DNA of 64,000 nt from Rubrivivax gelatinosus (GTDB lineage Bacteria > Pseudomonadota > Gammaproteobacteria > Burkholderiales > Burkholderiaceae_C), in contig NZ_SLXD01000005.1 of assembly GCF_004340905.1 (NCBI RefSeq), positions 186,001-250,000 of the forward strand. The letters are read 5' to 3'. The translations under genes were made by a program, and so were the position numbers. This document shows, in pieces, positions 55,143-64,000 of this stretch; the stretch's first letter is position 1, and each line of letters starts with the position of its first letter. The notes under the pieces are model-generated. The model was not told where the DNA came from, did not search any database, and was given only the letters and a program-made list of their open reading frames with translations.

Positions 55143-56168
55143 TTACTTCTTCGGCTCGGACTTGGCGCCGTAACGCTTCTGCCATTCGGTCAGCACCGCG
55201 TCGCGGTTCTTGGCCATCCAGCCGAAGTCGTTCTTCACCAGGCGCTGCTCGTAGTCGGTCGGCACGTACTTCAGCCGCGTCGCGATGCCCGGGATCGCGG
55301 TGATCGCGAAGTTCTTCGCGTACAGCTCGTTGGCTTCGCGCGTGCTCGCCCAGTCGGCCAGCTTCTTGGCCGCCTCGAGCTTGGGCGTGCCCTTGACGAT
55401 GGCGATCGCCTCCAGGTCCCAGCCCAGGCCTTCCTTGGGGAAGACGACGTCGATCGGCGCGCCCTTGCTGCGCACGGCGTTGGCGCGGTACTCGAAGGAG
55501 ATGCCGACCGGGAACTCGCCGTTGCCGGCCAGCACGCAGGGCTTGGAGCCGGAATGGGTGTAGACCGCGACGTTCTCGTGCAATCGGTCCATGTACTGCC
55601 AGCCGCCCTGCTCGCCGAAGAGCTGCAGCCAGGCGGTGACGTCGAGGAAGCCGGTGCCCGAGGAGTTCGGGTTGGGCATCACGATCTTGCCCTTGAACTC
55701 GGGCTTGAGCAGGTCCTTCCAGCTCTCGATGCGCGGCAGGCCCTGCTTCTGCGCCTCGACGACGTTGTAGCAGATGGCCGCGCCCCAGACGTCCATGCCG
55801 ACCCAGGCCGGTGCCGCGCCGGGGGCGCGGAAACGCGTCTGGATCTCCTTGAGGTTGACCGGCGCGTAAGGCTGCAGCATGCCTTGGCGGTCGAAGACGA
55901 CCATGCTCGACGCGGCCACGCCCATGATGACGTCGGCCACCGGCTTGTCCTTCTCGGCCAGCAGCTTGGCGGTGACGATGCCGGTGGAGTCGCGTGTCCA
56001 CTTCAGCTCGATGTCCGGGTAGACCTTGTTGAAGCCTTCCTGGTAGGCCTTGAGCTGGTCGGTCTCCAGCGCGGTGTAGACGTTGAGCGTGGTCTTCTCG
56101 GCAAACGCCGGGAAGGCGGCGGCCAGCGCCAGCGTGGCCAGGACGGGAACGAGAGCGAAACGCGTCAT
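55143..56168 (-). CDS. phnS: AEP ABC transporter substrate-binding protein
   Basis: 341 residues. Sec signal (LATLALAAAFPAFA, cleavage about 23) and a periplasmic class-D (iron/phosphonate type 2) fold: TLNVYTALETDQLKAYQEGF, DVIMGVAASSMVVFDRQGML, NPNSSGTGFLDVTAWLQLFG, YTHSGSKPCVLAGNGEFPVGI. First gene of the phn operon, divergent from phnR. Confidence 0.94.
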   Translation of the reverse strand: MTRFALVPVLATLALAAAFPAFAEKTTLNVYTALETDQLKAYQEGFNKVYPDIELKWTRDSTGIVTAKLLAEKDKPVADVIMGVAASSMVVFDRQGMLQPYAPVNLKEIQTRFRAPGAAPAWVGMDVWGAAICYNVVEAQKQGLPRIESWKDLLKPEFKGKIVMPNPNSSGTGFLDVTAWLQLFGEQGGWQYMDRLHENVAVYTHSGSKPCVLAGNGEFPVGISFEYRANAVRSKGAPIDVVFPKEGLGWDLEAIAIVKGTPKLEAAKKLADWASTREANELYAKNFAITAIPGIATRLKYVPTDYEQRLVKNDFGWMAKNRDAVLTEWQKRYGAKSEPKK

Positions 56169-56249
56169 CGGGTTGACTCCGGGAAGTGGGACAACGGGAA
56201 CCGGCCGCGAACGGCGATGGGCGGCACCTTAGGCAGGCTCGATGTCTAT

Positions 56250-56259
56250 TTGTTGACAA
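56250..56259. promoter_or_regulatory. Candidate PhnR operator / promoter overlap
   Basis: TTGTTGACAA carries the GntR-like half-sites TTGT/ACAA around TG and contains a TTGACA hexamer. It lies in the 169-bp gap between divergent phnS and phnR. Nearby CTGCAGTCGACAGTCGGCAG adds further dyad symmetry (56261-56280). Assignment to PhnR rests on position and pattern. Confidence 0.45.
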
Positions 56260-56337
56260 TCTGCAGTCGACAGTCGGCAGTTGACGATCCGCCGGCGGCG
56301 TCTTTACGATCCGCGCCCGTCGCCCCCCGCCGCGCCC

Positions 56338-57021
56338 ATGAGCACCTCCACCGTCACCCGCGAAGCCGCCCTGGCGCTGATGCAGAGCACCTCGCTCGCG
56401 CGGCTGGCCGCCGAGTCGGTGGAAGCGCTGATCCTGGCCGGCGAGCTGGGCCCCGGCGCGCGCCTGAACGAAGCCGCGCTGGCGCAGCGCCTGGGCGTGT
56501 CGCGCGGGCCGCTGCGCGAGGCGCTGCGCCTGCTCGAGGAAGGCGGCCTGGTGCGCCAGGAGAAGAACCGCGGCGCCTTCGTGCGCGAGATCCCGCTGGC
56601 CGAGGCCGCCGAGCTCTACGAGCTGCGCGCCGGCCTGGACGCCACCGCCGGCCGGCTGCTGGCCACACGCATCACGCCCGAGCAGCTGGCCGAGCTGCGG
56701 GCGCTGACCGCGGCAATGAGCGCCGTCGGCGAGCACGAGGTCGACCGCTTCCACGAGCTGAACCTCGGTTTCCACGACCGCCTCGTCGTGCTCGCCGGCA
56801 ACACGGCGCTGCTGGAGACCTACCGCCGCACGACGCGGCTGCTGGCGCTGTTCCGCCGCCGCAACCTGCTGGCGCCGCGGGCGATCCCGCGCTTCGCCGA
56901 GGAGCACGCGGCCATCGTCGAGCGCCTGGCCGCCGGTGACGCCGCAGGCGCCGCCGAGGCGCTGTTCGCCCATGCCGACGGTGGCCGGCGCCGCATGCTG
57001 GCCGACGGCGAGCTCGGCTGA
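56338..57021 (+). CDS. phnR: GntR/FCD phosphonate-utilisation regulator
   Basis: 227 residues from ATG 56338. Winged HTH (about 20-85: ARLNEAALAQRLGVSRGPLREAL) and an FCD ligand domain with metal-binding residues (about 95-215: ELYELRAGLDATAGRLLA, FHDRLVVLAGN, EEHAAIVERLAAGD). Matches the Burkholderia-type phosphonate regulators. Divergent from phnSTV and followed 2 bp later by the PbfA-type gene, so it controls both arms, probably sensing a phosphonate. Confidence 0.92.
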   Translation: MSTSTVTREAALALMQSTSLARLAAESVEALILAGELGPGARLNEAALAQRLGVSRGPLREALRLLEEGGLVRQEKNRGAFVREIPLAEAAELYELRAGLDATAGRLLATRITPEQLAELRALTAAMSAVGEHEVDRFHELNLGFHDRLVVLAGNTALLETYRRTTRLLALFRRRNLLAPRAIPRFAEEHAAIVERLAAGDAAGAAEALFAHADGGRRRMLADGELG

Positions 57022-57023
57022 CG

Positions 57024-58376
57024 ATGAACCCCGCGCCCGACGCCTCCGAAGGCGACCTCAACCTCGGCCGGGCGCGCCAGGACTGGCAGGCCCGGCACCT
57101 GGACGAACCGACGCGCGCGCTGCTCGCCGAAGACGCCCGCTGGTTCTTCCACCAGGCGCTGTCCACGCCCTGCCTGAACGCGCTGGAGTCCGCTGGCGGC
57201 GGCTGGCTCACCGACACCGCCGGGCGGCGGATCCTGGACCTGCACGGCAACAGCCTGCACCAGGTCGGCCACGGCCACCCGCGTGTCGTCGCGGCGATCA
57301 ACGAGACGCTGGCGACGCTGCCCTTCAGCCCGCGGCGCTACACCAACCGCCCGGCCGTCGAGCTCGCGCGCCGGCTCTGCGGCCTGGCGCCGATCCCGGA
57401 CGCCAAGCTGCTGCTGGCGCCCGGCGGCACGGCGGCGATCGGCATCGCGCTGAAGCTGGCGCGCGTCGTCACCGGGCGCTTCAAGACGATCTCGATGTGG
57501 GACGCCTTCCACGGCGCCTCGCTGGACGCGATCTCGATCGGCGGCGAAGCGGCGTTCCGCCGCGGCATCGGCCCGCTGCTGCCGGGCAGCGAGCACGTGC
57601 CGCCGCACGACCCGCAGGCCTGCGCCTTCGGCTGCGGCGGGACGTGCGCGCTGCGCTGCGCCGACTACGTCGAGTACGTGCTGCGCAAGGAAGGCGACGT
57701 CGCCGCGGTCGTCGTCGAGACCGTGCGCTGCACCGACGTGCAGGTGCCGCCGCCCGACTACTACCGCCGCCTGCGTGCCGCCTGCGACCGCCACGGCGCG
57801 CTGCTGATCCTCGACGAGATCCCGATCGCGCTGGGCCGCACCGGGCGTTTGTTCGCCGTCGAGCACTACGGCATCGAGCCCGACATGCTGGTGCTGGGCA
57901 AGGGCCTGGGCGGCGGCTCGATGCCGCTGGCGGCGCTGGTCGCGCGCGGCCGCTTCGACGTCGCCCAGGCGATCTCGCTGGGCCACTACACGCACGAGAA
58001 GAACCCGGTGGCCAGCGCCGCGGCGCTGGCGACGCTGGACGTCATCGCCGACGAAGGCCTGGTCGAGCGCAGCCGCGACCTGGGCGCGGCGCTGCTGGCG
58101 CGGCTGCGCGCGCAGTGCGCCGGCCTGCCCTGGGTCGCCGAGGTGCGCGGCCTGGGCCTGCTGCTGGGCATCGAGCTGCGCGACGGCGGCGGCCTGGCGG
58201 CCGAAGCGCGCGCCGAGGCGCTGCTCTACCGCTGCCTGTCGGCCGGCCTGTCGTTCAAGCTCGGCCAGGGCCGCGTGCTGGTGCTGGCGCCGCCGCTGAA
58301 CCTGCCGCAGGCCGAGCTGGACTGGGCGCTGGACCAGTTGCTGGCCGCGCTGCGCCTGGCCGACCCGCGCGCCTGA
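57024..58376 (+). CDS. pbfA: Class III PLP enzyme, probable (R)-1-hydroxy-2-aminoethylphosphonate ammonia-lyase
   Basis: 450 residues. Class III aminotransferase fold: PLP phosphate site PGGTAAIGIALKLAR, Asp-anchor ILDEIPIALGRTG, Schiff-base Lys293 in LVLGKGLGGGSMPL, HYTHEKNPVASAAALATLDVI near the end. Within that fold the MWDAFHGASLDAISIGGEAAFRRG region, the Cys-rich CAFGCGGTCALRCADYVEYV and the phn context match PbfA, which eliminates ammonia from (R)-1-hydroxy-AEP to give phosphonoacetaldehyde for PhnX. Lyase rather than transaminase is an inference from context and similarity. Confidence 0.87.
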   Translation: MNPAPDASEGDLNLGRARQDWQARHLDEPTRALLAEDARWFFHQALSTPCLNALESAGGGWLTDTAGRRILDLHGNSLHQVGHGHPRVVAAINETLATLPFSPRRYTNRPAVELARRLCGLAPIPDAKLLLAPGGTAAIGIALKLARVVTGRFKTISMWDAFHGASLDAISIGGEAAFRRGIGPLLPGSEHVPPHDPQACAFGCGGTCALRCADYVEYVLRKEGDVAAVVVETVRCTDVQVPPPDYYRRLRAACDRHGALLILDEIPIALGRTGRLFAVEHYGIEPDMLVLGKGLGGGSMPLAALVARGRFDVAQAISLGHYTHEKNPVASAAALATLDVIADEGLVERSRDLGAALLARLRAQCAGLPWVAEVRGLGLLLGIELRDGGGLAAEARAEALLYRCLSAGLSFKLGQGRVLVLAPPLNLPQAELDWALDQLLAALRLADPRA

Positions 58377-58378
58377 CC

Positions 58379-60241
58379 TCAGGTCGCCGGCTCGGCCGGG
58401 CGCAGCGCCGTCAGCGGCGCCACGCCCTGCACGTGGATCGACGCGCCGGTCTGCTTGGCCGTCTGCTTGGCGCGCGCGGCGGCGCTGGCCACGTCCGAGG
58501 CGCTGCGGAACAGCGTGCCGGCCGCGACCTCGACGACGCCCATGTACACCGAGACGAAGCCGAAGAAACGTTCGACGCCGTGGCGGTCCTCGGCGCGGAT
58601 GCCGCCGGCAGCCTGCGCGTCCGCGTCGTAGAGGCCGACCGCGGCGGCGTCGAAGTCGGCCACCATGCGCTCGCAGCGCGCGCGCCAGTCGGCGCTCTGG
58701 AACAGGACGACGAAGTCGTCGCCGCCGACGTGGCCGACGAAGTCGCGCCGCGGGTCGGCGTGGGCCTGGATCGTCGCCGCCAGCAGCTTGATCATGCGGT
58801 CGCCGCACCAGTAGCCGTAGTGGTCGTTGAAGGGCTTGAACTGCGCCAGGTCGGCGTAGCAGGCGACAAAACTCGCGCCGGCGGCCTGCAGGCGCTCGAT
58901 GTGCTCGCTGATCGGGCTGTTGCCGGGCAGGAAGGTCAGCGGGTTGGCGTGGCGCGCGGCCTCGATGCGGCTCTCGGTCACCTGGCGCACCAGTTGCTGG
59001 CCGGTGCCCAGGCCGCGGTAGCGGCCGTTCTCGACGTAGACGAACCCTTCGCTGAGGTAACGCTGGTCGGGCGAGGTCAGCAGCTCGGCGAGTTCCTCGA
59101 TGCCGGCGTTGACGTCGACCAGCGTGGGCTCGGTGTTGGCGAAGGCCAGGCAGGGTTTGCGCCCGCAGACCTCCTTGAAGTAGAGCTTGGCGTAGCGGTC
59201 CAGGCACTGCTGGCGGCCGACCAGCGCCACCGGGCGCTCGCCGTCGACGAGCGCGATCGCGTGCCACTCGGGGTGCGCGGTGAACATCGCGACGACCTGG
59301 TCATTGCTCGCGTCCAGCCCGACCGCGGGCACCTCGACGATCTTGGCCTGGCTCAGCCGGCGCGGCAGCGGCGCGGTGCGTTCGGTGGGCAGCACGGCGA
59401 TCTGGCGGTCGTTCAGCACGGTCAGCGCCTCGGGCTCGGGCGCGGCGCGCGGCGACGGCGCCGGGCGGCCGAGCAGATAGCCCTGCACCAGCGGGCAGCC
59501 CAGGTCGCGCAGCACACGCAGGTCTTCCTGGGTCTCGACGCCCTCGGCAACGAGCATGGTGCCGAAGGTGTCGGCGATCTGCATCAGCGCGCGCAGCGTG
59601 CGCAGCCGTTTGGGCTGCTGGGCGATGTCGCGGCTGAAGTACTTGTCGATCTTCACGACGTCCGGGTTCAGCTCCGACCACAGCCGCAGGCTGGAGCGGC
59701 CGTCGCCGAAGTCGTCGAGCACGAAGCTCATGCCGGCGCCGTGCACGCCGTCGGCGATCTCGACCAGCAGCGGGATGTCGGCCACACGCTCGTGCTCGGT
59801 GATCTCGAAGGCCACGCACTGCGGGTTGACGCCCCAGCGCTGCACGCTGTGGGCGATGTCGCTCGCGCTGCGCCCGGCAAAGCAGCGCACCAGCGCCGAG
59901 GCGCTGATGTTGATGAACAGCCGCCCGGCCTGGCGCATCGCCGCCCAGCGTTCCAGCGCCAGCACCACGCAGGCGACCTCGAACTCCTGCAGCAGGCCTT
60001 CCTGGCGCGCCTGCGCCAGCAGCGCCTCGGCGCCGTGCAGCGCCGTGCCGCGCGGGCCGCGCACCAGCGCCTCGTGGGCGTGGATGCGGCCGTCGGCCAC
60101 CGAGACGATGGGCTGGAAATGGATCTCCAGCGCCTGGTCCGCGAGCAGCCGCGCCAGCGGCCGGGAGGTGTCGCCGAGATCGAAGCGCATGGGGTCGGAT
60201 GCGGGTTCGCAGTAGCGGTGGAAGTGCGGCAGCGCGCTCAT
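58379..60241 (-). CDS. EAL-CBS-GGDEF cyclic-di-GMP protein
   Basis: 620 residues from ATG 60241 (ATGA overlap with the chemoreceptor); an internal ATG at 60190 is possible. EAL domain (about 25-275) with Glu57 in HEALVRG, FEITEHE, DDFGDG and KIDKYF, so phosphodiesterase motifs look intact. A CBS-pair region (about 310-430) then precedes GGDEF (about 445-600), whose signature is GGDDF and whose flanking sites are diverged. Probably a c-di-GMP phosphodiesterase with a sensing, degenerate cyclase domain. Operon with an MCP suggests motility control. Confidence 0.9.
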   Translation of the reverse strand: MSALPHFHRYCEPASDPMRFDLGDTSRPLARLLADQALEIHFQPIVSVADGRIHAHEALVRGPRGTALHGAEALLAQARQEGLLQEFEVACVVLALERWAAMRQAGRLFINISASALVRCFAGRSASDIAHSVQRWGVNPQCVAFEITEHERVADIPLLVEIADGVHGAGMSFVLDDFGDGRSSLRLWSELNPDVVKIDKYFSRDIAQQPKRLRTLRALMQIADTFGTMLVAEGVETQEDLRVLRDLGCPLVQGYLLGRPAPSPRAAPEPEALTVLNDRQIAVLPTERTAPLPRRLSQAKIVEVPAVGLDASNDQVVAMFTAHPEWHAIALVDGERPVALVGRQQCLDRYAKLYFKEVCGRKPCLAFANTEPTLVDVNAGIEELAELLTSPDQRYLSEGFVYVENGRYRGLGTGQQLVRQVTESRIEAARHANPLTFLPGNSPISEHIERLQAAGASFVACYADLAQFKPFNDHYGYWCGDRMIKLLAATIQAHADPRRDFVGHVGGDDFVVLFQSADWRARCERMVADFDAAAVGLYDADAQAAGGIRAEDRHGVERFFGFVSVYMGVVEVAAGTLFRSASDVASAAARAKQTAKQTGASIHVQGVAPLTALRPAEPAT

Positions 60242-62169
60242 TCGAGGCCTCCCTCGTCGAGCGTGCCGGTGCGAAAACGCGCCACCATGCGCACGAGCTC
60301 GTACGCCTGGCGCTCGAGCTCGGCGGTGGCCGCGGCGGTCTGCTCGACCAGCGCGCCGTTGTGCTGGGTCGCCGCGTCCAGCGCCTGCAGCGCGGCGGCC
60401 ACGTGGCGCACCTCGCCACCCTGGCGCACCGCGCCCTCGGCGATCGTCGCCACCAGCGCGCGCGCCTCGCCGGCGCCGCCGACGATGGCCTGCATGCGTT
60501 CGCCGGCGCTGCGCACCACGGCGCTGCCGGCACGCACGCCGTCGACGTTCTCGCCGATCAGGCCCTTGATCTCGCGTGCCGCGTCGGCCGAGCGCCGCGC
60601 CAGCAGGCGCACCTCGGCGGCGACGACGGCGAAGCCGCGCCCCTGCTCGCCGGCACGCGCCGCCTCGACGGCGGCATTGAGCGCCAGCAGGTTGGTCTGG
60701 AAGGCGATGCCGTCGATCGTGTCGACGATGGCGGCGATGCGCCCGGCCGAGGCGTCGACACGCGCCATCGTGCGCACCGCCTCGTCGATCGTCTGCTGGC
60801 TGGCGCGCGCCGCCTCGGCATAGGCCTCGGCGGCCACGGCGGCGCGGCCCGAACGCTGCTCGCCGTCGGCGGCGTCGCGGCCGATGCGCTGCAGCGCGGC
60901 GTGCGTCTGCTGCAGCCCGGCGGCGGCCTGCTCGCTGCGCTGCGACAGGTCGCCGGCACCGGCGGCGATCTCGCGCCCGGCGCGTGCCACCGTCTCGGCG
61001 GCGGTGCGCACCTGGTCGACGACCGCGCGCAGCGACTCGCGCGCCGCGGCGGCGCTGCGCTGCAGCTCGGCGGCCTCGTCGCGGCCGGCCGGCAGCGTCG
61101 CCGGGCGCAGGTCGCCCCGGGCGATGCGGCCGAGTTCCTGGCCGACGGCGGCGAAGCCCGACTCCAGCGAGCGTGCGAAGCAGACGAAGAGATAGGCCGC
61201 CAGCAGCAGCGCGCCGGCCACCAGCGCGGCATGCAGCGCGACATGGCGGCCGCGTTCGGCACGCCGCTCGGCCAGCCGGGCGTCGACCACCGGCAGCGCC
61301 GCCGCGGCCTGCTGCCACAGCGTGTGCAGCGCGCTGCGGCCCTGGGCATAGACCTCGTCGGGCGTAAAGGCGTCGCGCACCAGCGCCGAGACGTCGGCCG
61401 CCTGCACGAAGGCTGCCGCAGGCGAGGCGGACTGGCCGGCGTCGGCCAGTGCCGCCTTCGCCAGCGCCTGCCAGGCGGCCTGGCGCTGGTACTGCGCCGG
61501 CCCGTCGAGCGCGCCGTGCACGACGCCGTGCACCGCCCAGCCCCACAGCGAAGCGCTGTCGGCCGCGGCGCGCGGCAGCGCCACCAGGGCCTGGCGAACC
61601 GGGTCGGCGACCTCGGGGTCGGCGTCGTGCGCCAGCCCGCCCTGGCCCAGCAGCGCCGGGATCAGCGCCGCGGCCTCGGTGGCCGCGGCATCGGCCGCGT
61701 CGGCCAGCGCCGGGTCGGCCGTGGCCTCGGCCGGCAGGCTGCCGAGCCGGCCGCGCAGCTTGCCCGGCGACGGCGCGCCGGGCGTGTCGCCCAGCGCCGC
61801 GGCCGCCGTACGCGCCTGCGCCAGCGCCTGGCGATAGTCGGCCGCGGCCGCCTCGTGGCCGGCGGCCACGGCGCGTGCGGCGCCTTGCAGCGTCTGCACC
61901 GCCTCGACCAGCGGCAGCAACTGGGTGGCGACGGCCAACGCATCGCGTTCGGCCTGAGCGGCCTGCGCCTGTTCAAGCCCGGAGCGCACCAGCGCGCCGC
62001 CGGTGACGAATGCCGGCGCCAGCAGCACGGCGCAGATGACGGCGGCCTTGGCACGCAGGCGAAGCGGGCCGAACAGACGCATGCCGGGAGACCAGAGGCC
62101 ACCGGTCGACGGCTTCGTGGCTCGCAGGCCGCGCGTTGACGGGAGGACGGAATCAGGGAACGAGGTCAT
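60238..62169 (-). CDS. Methyl-accepting chemotaxis protein, second
   Basis: 643 residues from ATG 62169; an inner start at 62082 ([13 protein letters not shown]) is closer to TM1. TM1 (about 42-62), large periplasmic sensor region (about 63-310), TM2 (about 316-336), then a signalling domain with tip [21 protein letters not shown] and [17 protein letters not shown]. Cotranscribed with the EAL-GGDEF protein behind a sigma-28 promoter, consistent with the flagellar regulon. Confidence 0.93.
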   Translation of the reverse strand: MTSFPDSVLPSTRGLRATKPSTGGLWSPGMRLFGPLRLRAKAAVICAVLLAPAFVTGGALVRSGLEQAQAAQAERDALAVATQLLPLVEAVQTLQGAARAVAAGHEAAAADYRQALAQARTAAAALGDTPGAPSPGKLRGRLGSLPAEATADPALADAADAAATEAAALIPALLGQGGLAHDADPEVADPVRQALVALPRAAADSASLWGWAVHGVVHGALDGPAQYQRQAAWQALAKAALADAGQSASPAAAFVQAADVSALVRDAFTPDEVYAQGRSALHTLWQQAAAALPVVDARLAERRAERGRHVALHAALVAGALLLAAYLFVCFARSLESGFAAVGQELGRIARGDLRPATLPAGRDEAAELQRSAAAARESLRAVVDQVRTAAETVARAGREIAAGAGDLSQRSEQAAAGLQQTHAALQRIGRDAADGEQRSGRAAVAAEAYAEAARASQQTIDEAVRTMARVDASAGRIAAIVDTIDGIAFQTNLLALNAAVEAARAGEQGRGFAVVAAEVRLLARRSADAAREIKGLIGENVDGVRAGSAVVRSAGERMQAIVGGAGEARALVATIAEGAVRQGGEVRHVAAALQALDAATQHNGALVEQTAAATAELERQAYELVRMVARFRTGTLDEGGLE

Positions 62170-62210
62170 GGCAGCCGGCCGCGCGGCCGGTCGTCGGGAA
62201 AACGCCCGAA

Positions 62211-62237
62211 ATATCGGCGTAAACCCCTAGAAAGTTA
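62211..62237 (-). promoter_or_regulatory. Sigma-28 (FliA) promoter for the chemoreceptor operon
   Basis: On the minus strand: TAACTTTC-N11-GCCGATAT, against consensus TAAAGTTT-N11-GCCGATAA, with the exact 11-bp spacer. The -10 ends 42 nt before ATG 62169. The surrounding 62200-62345 is strikingly AT-rich for this genome. Confidence 0.75.
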
Positions 62238-62374
62238 ATCAACGAAACTCAAGAAAACAGCTGAAATATCGCCCCGGAAGTCATCAAAAAGTCATTTTCA
62301 GGCGACCGAAAGAGGCACTGAAGATAATCTTCAAGATATCGTCATGAAATTGACACAGAAACTTGAGAAGGGAG

Positions 62375-62860
62375 TCAGCGAGCGGCGCCGGGTCCGGACA
62401 GCACGAGTTCGACACGCTGCACGAAGAGCGCCGCGCGGTCCTGTCCGGCGGCTTCGGCGATGCGCCCGGCGCAGTCGCCCAGCCAGCGCTCGAACGAGGC
62501 TTCGTCCTGCACCTCGCGCCAGGACTCTCGCAGTTCGGCGTCGCGACCGGCCAGCATTCGCGCCGCCAGATCGATCGCGAACATGCGCGCCGCCGCCAGG
62601 CGCCGCCGCGCTGGCGTGGCTTCGGCCGGCTGCGGCGCGGGAGGCACGGCGTCGGCGATCCAGCCGTCGGCGGCCAGGCGTTCGATCAAGGTGCTGCCGT
62701 CCAGACCCAGGCCGGCGGCCAGCGTCAGCAGCTCGGTTTCGCTGCGCCGGCCGTCGACGGTGATCAGCCACATGCGCCAGGCCGGCGGCATGGCGGCGCG
62801 GTCGTTCAACAAACGGCGCGACAACTCGGTCTTGCGCCAGCGGCGGCCTTTGCGTTCCAT
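62375..62860 (-). CDS. Hypothetical protein
   Basis: 161 residues from ATG 62860 (MERKGRRWRKTELSRRLLND); a longer start at 62926 is possible. Basic N-terminus, no signal peptide. The sequence RMWLITVDGRRSETELLTLAAGLGLDG resembles winged-helix-like domains of PilZ- or FimV-associated proteins only vaguely; I do not recognise the family. Stop lies in the AT-rich region upstream of the FliA promoter. Confidence 0.55.
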   Translation of the reverse strand: MERKGRRWRKTELSRRLLNDRAAMPPAWRMWLITVDGRRSETELLTLAAGLGLDGSTLIERLAADGWIADAVPPAPQPAEATPARRRLAAARMFAIDLAARMLAGRDAELRESWREVQDEASFERWLGDCAGRIAEAAGQDRAALFVQRVELVLSGPGAAR

Positions 62861-63030
62861 GGCGTGGGGCAGGCGGACCGGCGGAGAGCAGCCCGTGGCG
62901 CGAGTATTCCCGGCGATTCGTGTCAAATCGTGACAGCGACGGCCTGCGGGGCGATTTCAGTTCCGCCCCCTGACGGCCGATAACCGGACATGACGAACGG
63001 CGGCAAGAGCCAGGCCCCGGGGAGGGCACG

Positions 63031-63396
63031 ATGAACGTCCAGATGCCCACGGTGAACGCGAGCGCCAACGGCGGCAGTTCCGATGCCTCGCTGAAGTCGC
63101 GCATCCAGGCGCTGATCAAGCAGATCACGACGCTGTCCAAGCAGCTGCAGGAGGTCGCGCACTCGGAGCTGCCAGCCAAGGACAAGCAAAAGCAGGCCGA
63201 GCTGCTGCAGACGCGCATCGAGGTCGTACAGGCGCAGCTCGCGGAGCTGTACCGCCAGCAGGCCGAGCAGGCGCAACGACGCCAGGCGCAGGGCCGCAGC
63301 GGCATGACGGCCCCAGCCCCGGGCACCGACGACGCCGCCGCGGCGGCACGGCCCGGCAGCCGCAACGCCACCTCGTCGCTGATCGCGGTGGCCTGA
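63031..63396 (+). CDS. FlxA-like coiled-coil protein
   Basis: 121 residues with GGGGAGG upstream. Central coiled coil (SLKSRIQALIKQITTLSKQLQEVA ... KQKQAELLQTRIEVVQAQLAEL, in part) matches FlxA-like proteins, which in enterics belong to the flagellar regulon. Here it is near the sigma-28-driven chemoreceptor operon. Function undefined. Confidence 0.75.
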   Translation: MNVQMPTVNASANGGSSDASLKSRIQALIKQITTLSKQLQEVAHSELPAKDKQKQAELLQTRIEVVQAQLAELYRQQAEQAQRRQAQGRSGMTAPAPGTDDAAAAARPGSRNATSSLIAVA

Positions 63397-63471
63397 GCGG
63401 GCGCGCGGCAATTCCCCGCGACGGGCGGCCCGCATACTCGGTGGCACCGAGATGCGGACGAGGAACGCCCG

Positions 63472-64000
63472 ATGAGCCTGAACAGCAACCTGACGGTCGA
63501 CCCGGCGGCCTTCGCCGAAGAGCTGCGCTACGTGATGGCCGGGCTGCGCGAGGTGCTGCACGAAGCCGGCGAGCCGGCGCTGGCCCAGGCCCTGCCCTGG
63601 GCGGACGAGGCCGCGCCGGCGGTGCCCGAGGACCTGCCCGCCGAACGCCTGGTGCAGGCGCTGTCGATCGCCTTCCAGTTGCTGGGCATGGTGGAGCAGC
63701 GTGCGGCGGCACGCTTTCGCCGCGGTGTCGAGTGCGAACGCGGGCTGGCCGCGCTGCCGGCGCTGTGGGGCGACACGCTGGCGCAGCTGCGCCAGCGCGG
63801 CGTGCCCGCCGAGGCCGTCGCCGCGGCGCTGCCCGAGATGCGCGTGGAGATCGTGCTGACCGCGCACCCGACCGAGGCCAAACGCGCCACCGTGCTCGAG
63901 CACCACCGCAGGCTGGACGCGCTGCTCGAGCAGCGTGCGCGGCCGGGCTGGACGCCACCCGAGCAGGCCGCGATCCACGAGCAGATCCTGGCGCTGCTGA
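63472..64000 (+). CDS. ppc: PEP carboxylase-like protein, N-terminus (cut by window)
   Basis: Starts at ATG 63472; 176 residues visible. The motif VLTAHPTEAKRATVLEHHRRLDALL is that of phosphoenolpyruvate carboxylase (oxaloacetate from PEP and bicarbonate). Canonical PEPC usually reads TAHPTQ or TAHPTE(S/A)KR in this place; the HPTEAKR form seems to belong to a divergent PEPC-like branch, so carboxylase activity is likely but not certain. The rest lies beyond the right edge. Confidence 0.85.
   Translation, partial: MSLNSNLTVDPAAFAEELRYVMAGLREVLHEAGEPALAQALPWADEAAPAVPEDLPAERLVQALSIAFQLLGMVEQRAAARFRRGVECERGLAALPALWGDTLAQLRQRGVPAEAVAAALPEMRVEIVLTAHPTEAKRATVLEHHRRLDALLEQRARPGWTPPEQAAIHEQILALL

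Overview
The window is about 64 kb of very GC-rich chromosomal DNA with tightly packed genes. Gene content and family types (PhnR/PhnSTVWX phosphonate cluster, EmrAB-OMF, FliA-type chemotaxis promoter, PEPC-like gene, betaproteobacterial AhpC/AhpF) suggest a beta-proteobacterium of the order Burkholderiales, perhaps near Rubrivivax, Roseateles or Leptothrix. That placement is inferred from gene style only. I saw no rRNA, tRNA, CRISPR array, IS element or prophage. Nearly every gene has a long open shadow frame on the other strand, a consequence of GC content.

Layout. (1) 1-7545 (minus): the N-terminal 2515 residues of a giant single-chain synthase with domain order PfaD-like flavin enoyl reductase, KS, AT, ACP, KR and the start of DH; it runs off the left edge. 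(2) 8096-12106: three exported beta-propeller-like proteins, two of them divergent paralogues. (3) 12121-13662: chemoreceptor. (4) 13806-21495 (minus): a probable six-gene unit of lipoprotein, alkaline-phosphatase/sulfatase-fold hydrolase, sulfotransferase, small coiled-coil protein, TolC-type outer-membrane lipoprotein, and a PqqD / inactive M50 / HlyD fusion adaptor, closed by an intrinsic terminator. (5) 21618-25541: cysQ facing cysD and a cysN-cysC fusion, which make PAPS and remove PAP. Blocks 4 and 5 together look like a dedicated sulfation-and-export module next to its sulfonate-donor supply.

(6) 25740-29682: ahpC (with a candidate OxyR site), ahpF, a YihY/BrkB membrane protein and an exported PrxQ/BCP-type peroxiredoxin. 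(7) 29758-33575: penicillin-acylase-family Ntn hydrolase, a small hypothetical protein and a universal stress protein. (8) 33602-38514: EmrAB-OMF multidrug efflux operon divergent from a TetR repressor, with palindromic operators between. (9) 38521-41911: two exported proteins (one DUF2145), a second and unrelated sulfotransferase, and an HNH-like hypothetical protein.

(10) 42018-49174: His-rich exported protein and OmpR/EnvZ-type two-component pair, divergent from a translationally coupled MacB/LolD-type ABC system with a LolA-like carrier and an outer-membrane beta-barrel. (11) 49209-58376: 2-aminoethylphosphonate (AEP) catabolism. phnS-T-V-W, an FAD amine oxidase and phnX run one way; the regulator phnR and a PbfA-type PLP lyase run the other. 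(12) 58379-62237: an EAL-CBS-GGDEF protein coupled to a chemoreceptor, behind an excellent sigma-28 promoter. (13) 62375-64000: hypothetical protein, FlxA-like protein and the start of a PEPC-like gene that runs off the right edge.

The most distinctive candidates for new biology are the sulfotransferase / pseudo-M50-HlyD export operon beside the PAPS genes, the PfaD-fused polyketide/fatty-acid synthase with its propeller proteins, and the AEP cluster carrying an extra FAD oxidase plus PbfA.
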